A DNA stretch of 13,186 nt from Thermoprotei archaeon (lineage in GTDB: Archaea > Thermoproteota > Thermoprotei > QMSL01 > B3-G16): assembly GCA_003649665.1 (NCBI GenBank), contig QMSL01000021.1, positions 1 through 13,186 of the forward strand, written 5' to 3'. Positions within the stretch are counted from its first letter, which is position 1, and each line of letters opens with the position of its first letter. The notes under the pieces were generated by a model that did no database searches, had not been told where the DNA came from, and saw nothing but the letters and a program-made list of their open reading frames with translations. Both the position numbers and the translations under genes were made by a program. Positions 13,076-13,186 of this stretch are shown here, in pieces.

Positions 13076-13186
13076 ATGATCACGCTTGAAGATCTTGCAA
13101 AATATCCCTTTTGTCCCTAAAGCTCAGGAGTATATTGCAGAAAAGGGATTTACATTAGAGGATATAGGTAAGGAGTACTTCAAACC
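13076..13186 (+). CDS. priL: Probable DNA primase large subunit, N-terminus, with a +1 frame disruption, cut by the right edge
   Basis: From the ATG at 13076 the frame reads MITLEDLAKYPF and then stops at TAA 13118-13120. Removing one T from the TTTT run at 13109-13112 gives an uninterrupted continuation, VPKAQEYIAEKGFTLEDIG and onward, to the window end. The combined sequence, with KYPF(L/V)P followed by an (A/E)xEY segment, resembles the start of archaeal/eukaryotic primase large subunits. That subunit partners PriS in RNA primer synthesis and carries an Fe-S domain at its C-terminus, outside this window. A TTG at 13086 or 13095 in the downstream frame is an alternative start that would need no frameshift. 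The upstream neighbour pcn fits a replication role. Identity is moderately sure; whether the disruption is real, a sequence error or a start-site artefact is open. Confidence 0.55.

Noticed and set aside
1..13186. CRISPR arrays, insertion sequences, attachment sites, defence modules
   Set aside because: No regularly spaced direct repeats, transposase motifs or terminal inverted repeats were found, and almost every gene is a recognised housekeeping gene in conserved order.

Overview
The window comes from an archaeal chromosome, most likely a thermophilic member of the Thermoproteota/TACK group. The evidence is an archaeal/eukaryote-type protein set (L31e, L39e, LX/L20a, S19e, eIF6, PDCD5 family, Spt5-type NusG, SEC61-gamma-type SecE, prefoldin alpha, TFS, PCNA). 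GGTGA/GGTGATC-type Shine-Dalgarno motifs and GTG and TTG starts also fit. The order alaS-L12-L10-L1-L11-nusG-secE-ftsY-pfdA-LX-eIF6-L31e-L39e-PDCD5-S19e is familiar to me from Crenarchaeota. The DNA is moderately AT-rich, and I cannot name a genus.

Layout. (1) 1-423, minus: the 5' part of an exported protein gene that runs off the left edge. (2) 560-637, minus: tRNA-Arg(UCU) with encoded CCA. (3) 668-7513, minus: a translation/secretion operon read secE, nusG, rpl11, rpl1, rpl10, rpl12, alaS and a DUF434/DUF5616 gene, with short gaps or overlaps throughout. (4) 7633-11223, minus: a second tight run read rps19e, PDCD5-like gene, rpl39e, rpl31e, eif6, LX, pfdA, ftsY. The 51-aa L39e gene at 10218-10373 is easily missed. 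(5) 11224-11406: a gene-free stretch with a TATA-like box flanked by a perfect 11-bp inverted repeat. (6) 11407-11745, minus: a CRM-domain (YhbY-like) RNA-binding protein. (7) 11746-11860: a divergent promoter region. (8) 11861-13186, plus: tfs, pcn and the start of a probable priL that needs a one-base frame correction.

The genes form one growth-linked block. It covers 50S stalk and stalk-base proteins (L1, L10, L11, L12), other ribosomal proteins (LX, L31e, L39e, S19e) and 60S-type biogenesis (eIF6, CRM protein). It also covers charging of tRNA-Ala, co-translational targeting and membrane insertion (FtsY, SecE), chaperoning (prefoldin), transcription elongation (NusG, TFS) and replication (PCNA, primase).

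Most of the window is conserved housekeeping sequence and I see no clear new multi-gene system. The items most worth a second look are: the DUF434/DUF5616 protein, whose acidic-residue pattern resembles PIN/NYN nucleases; a SecE with an apparent second membrane segment; the +1 disruption near the start of priL; the inverted repeat around the rps19e promoter; a possible internal promoter for L12; and the unrecognised exported protein at the left edge.
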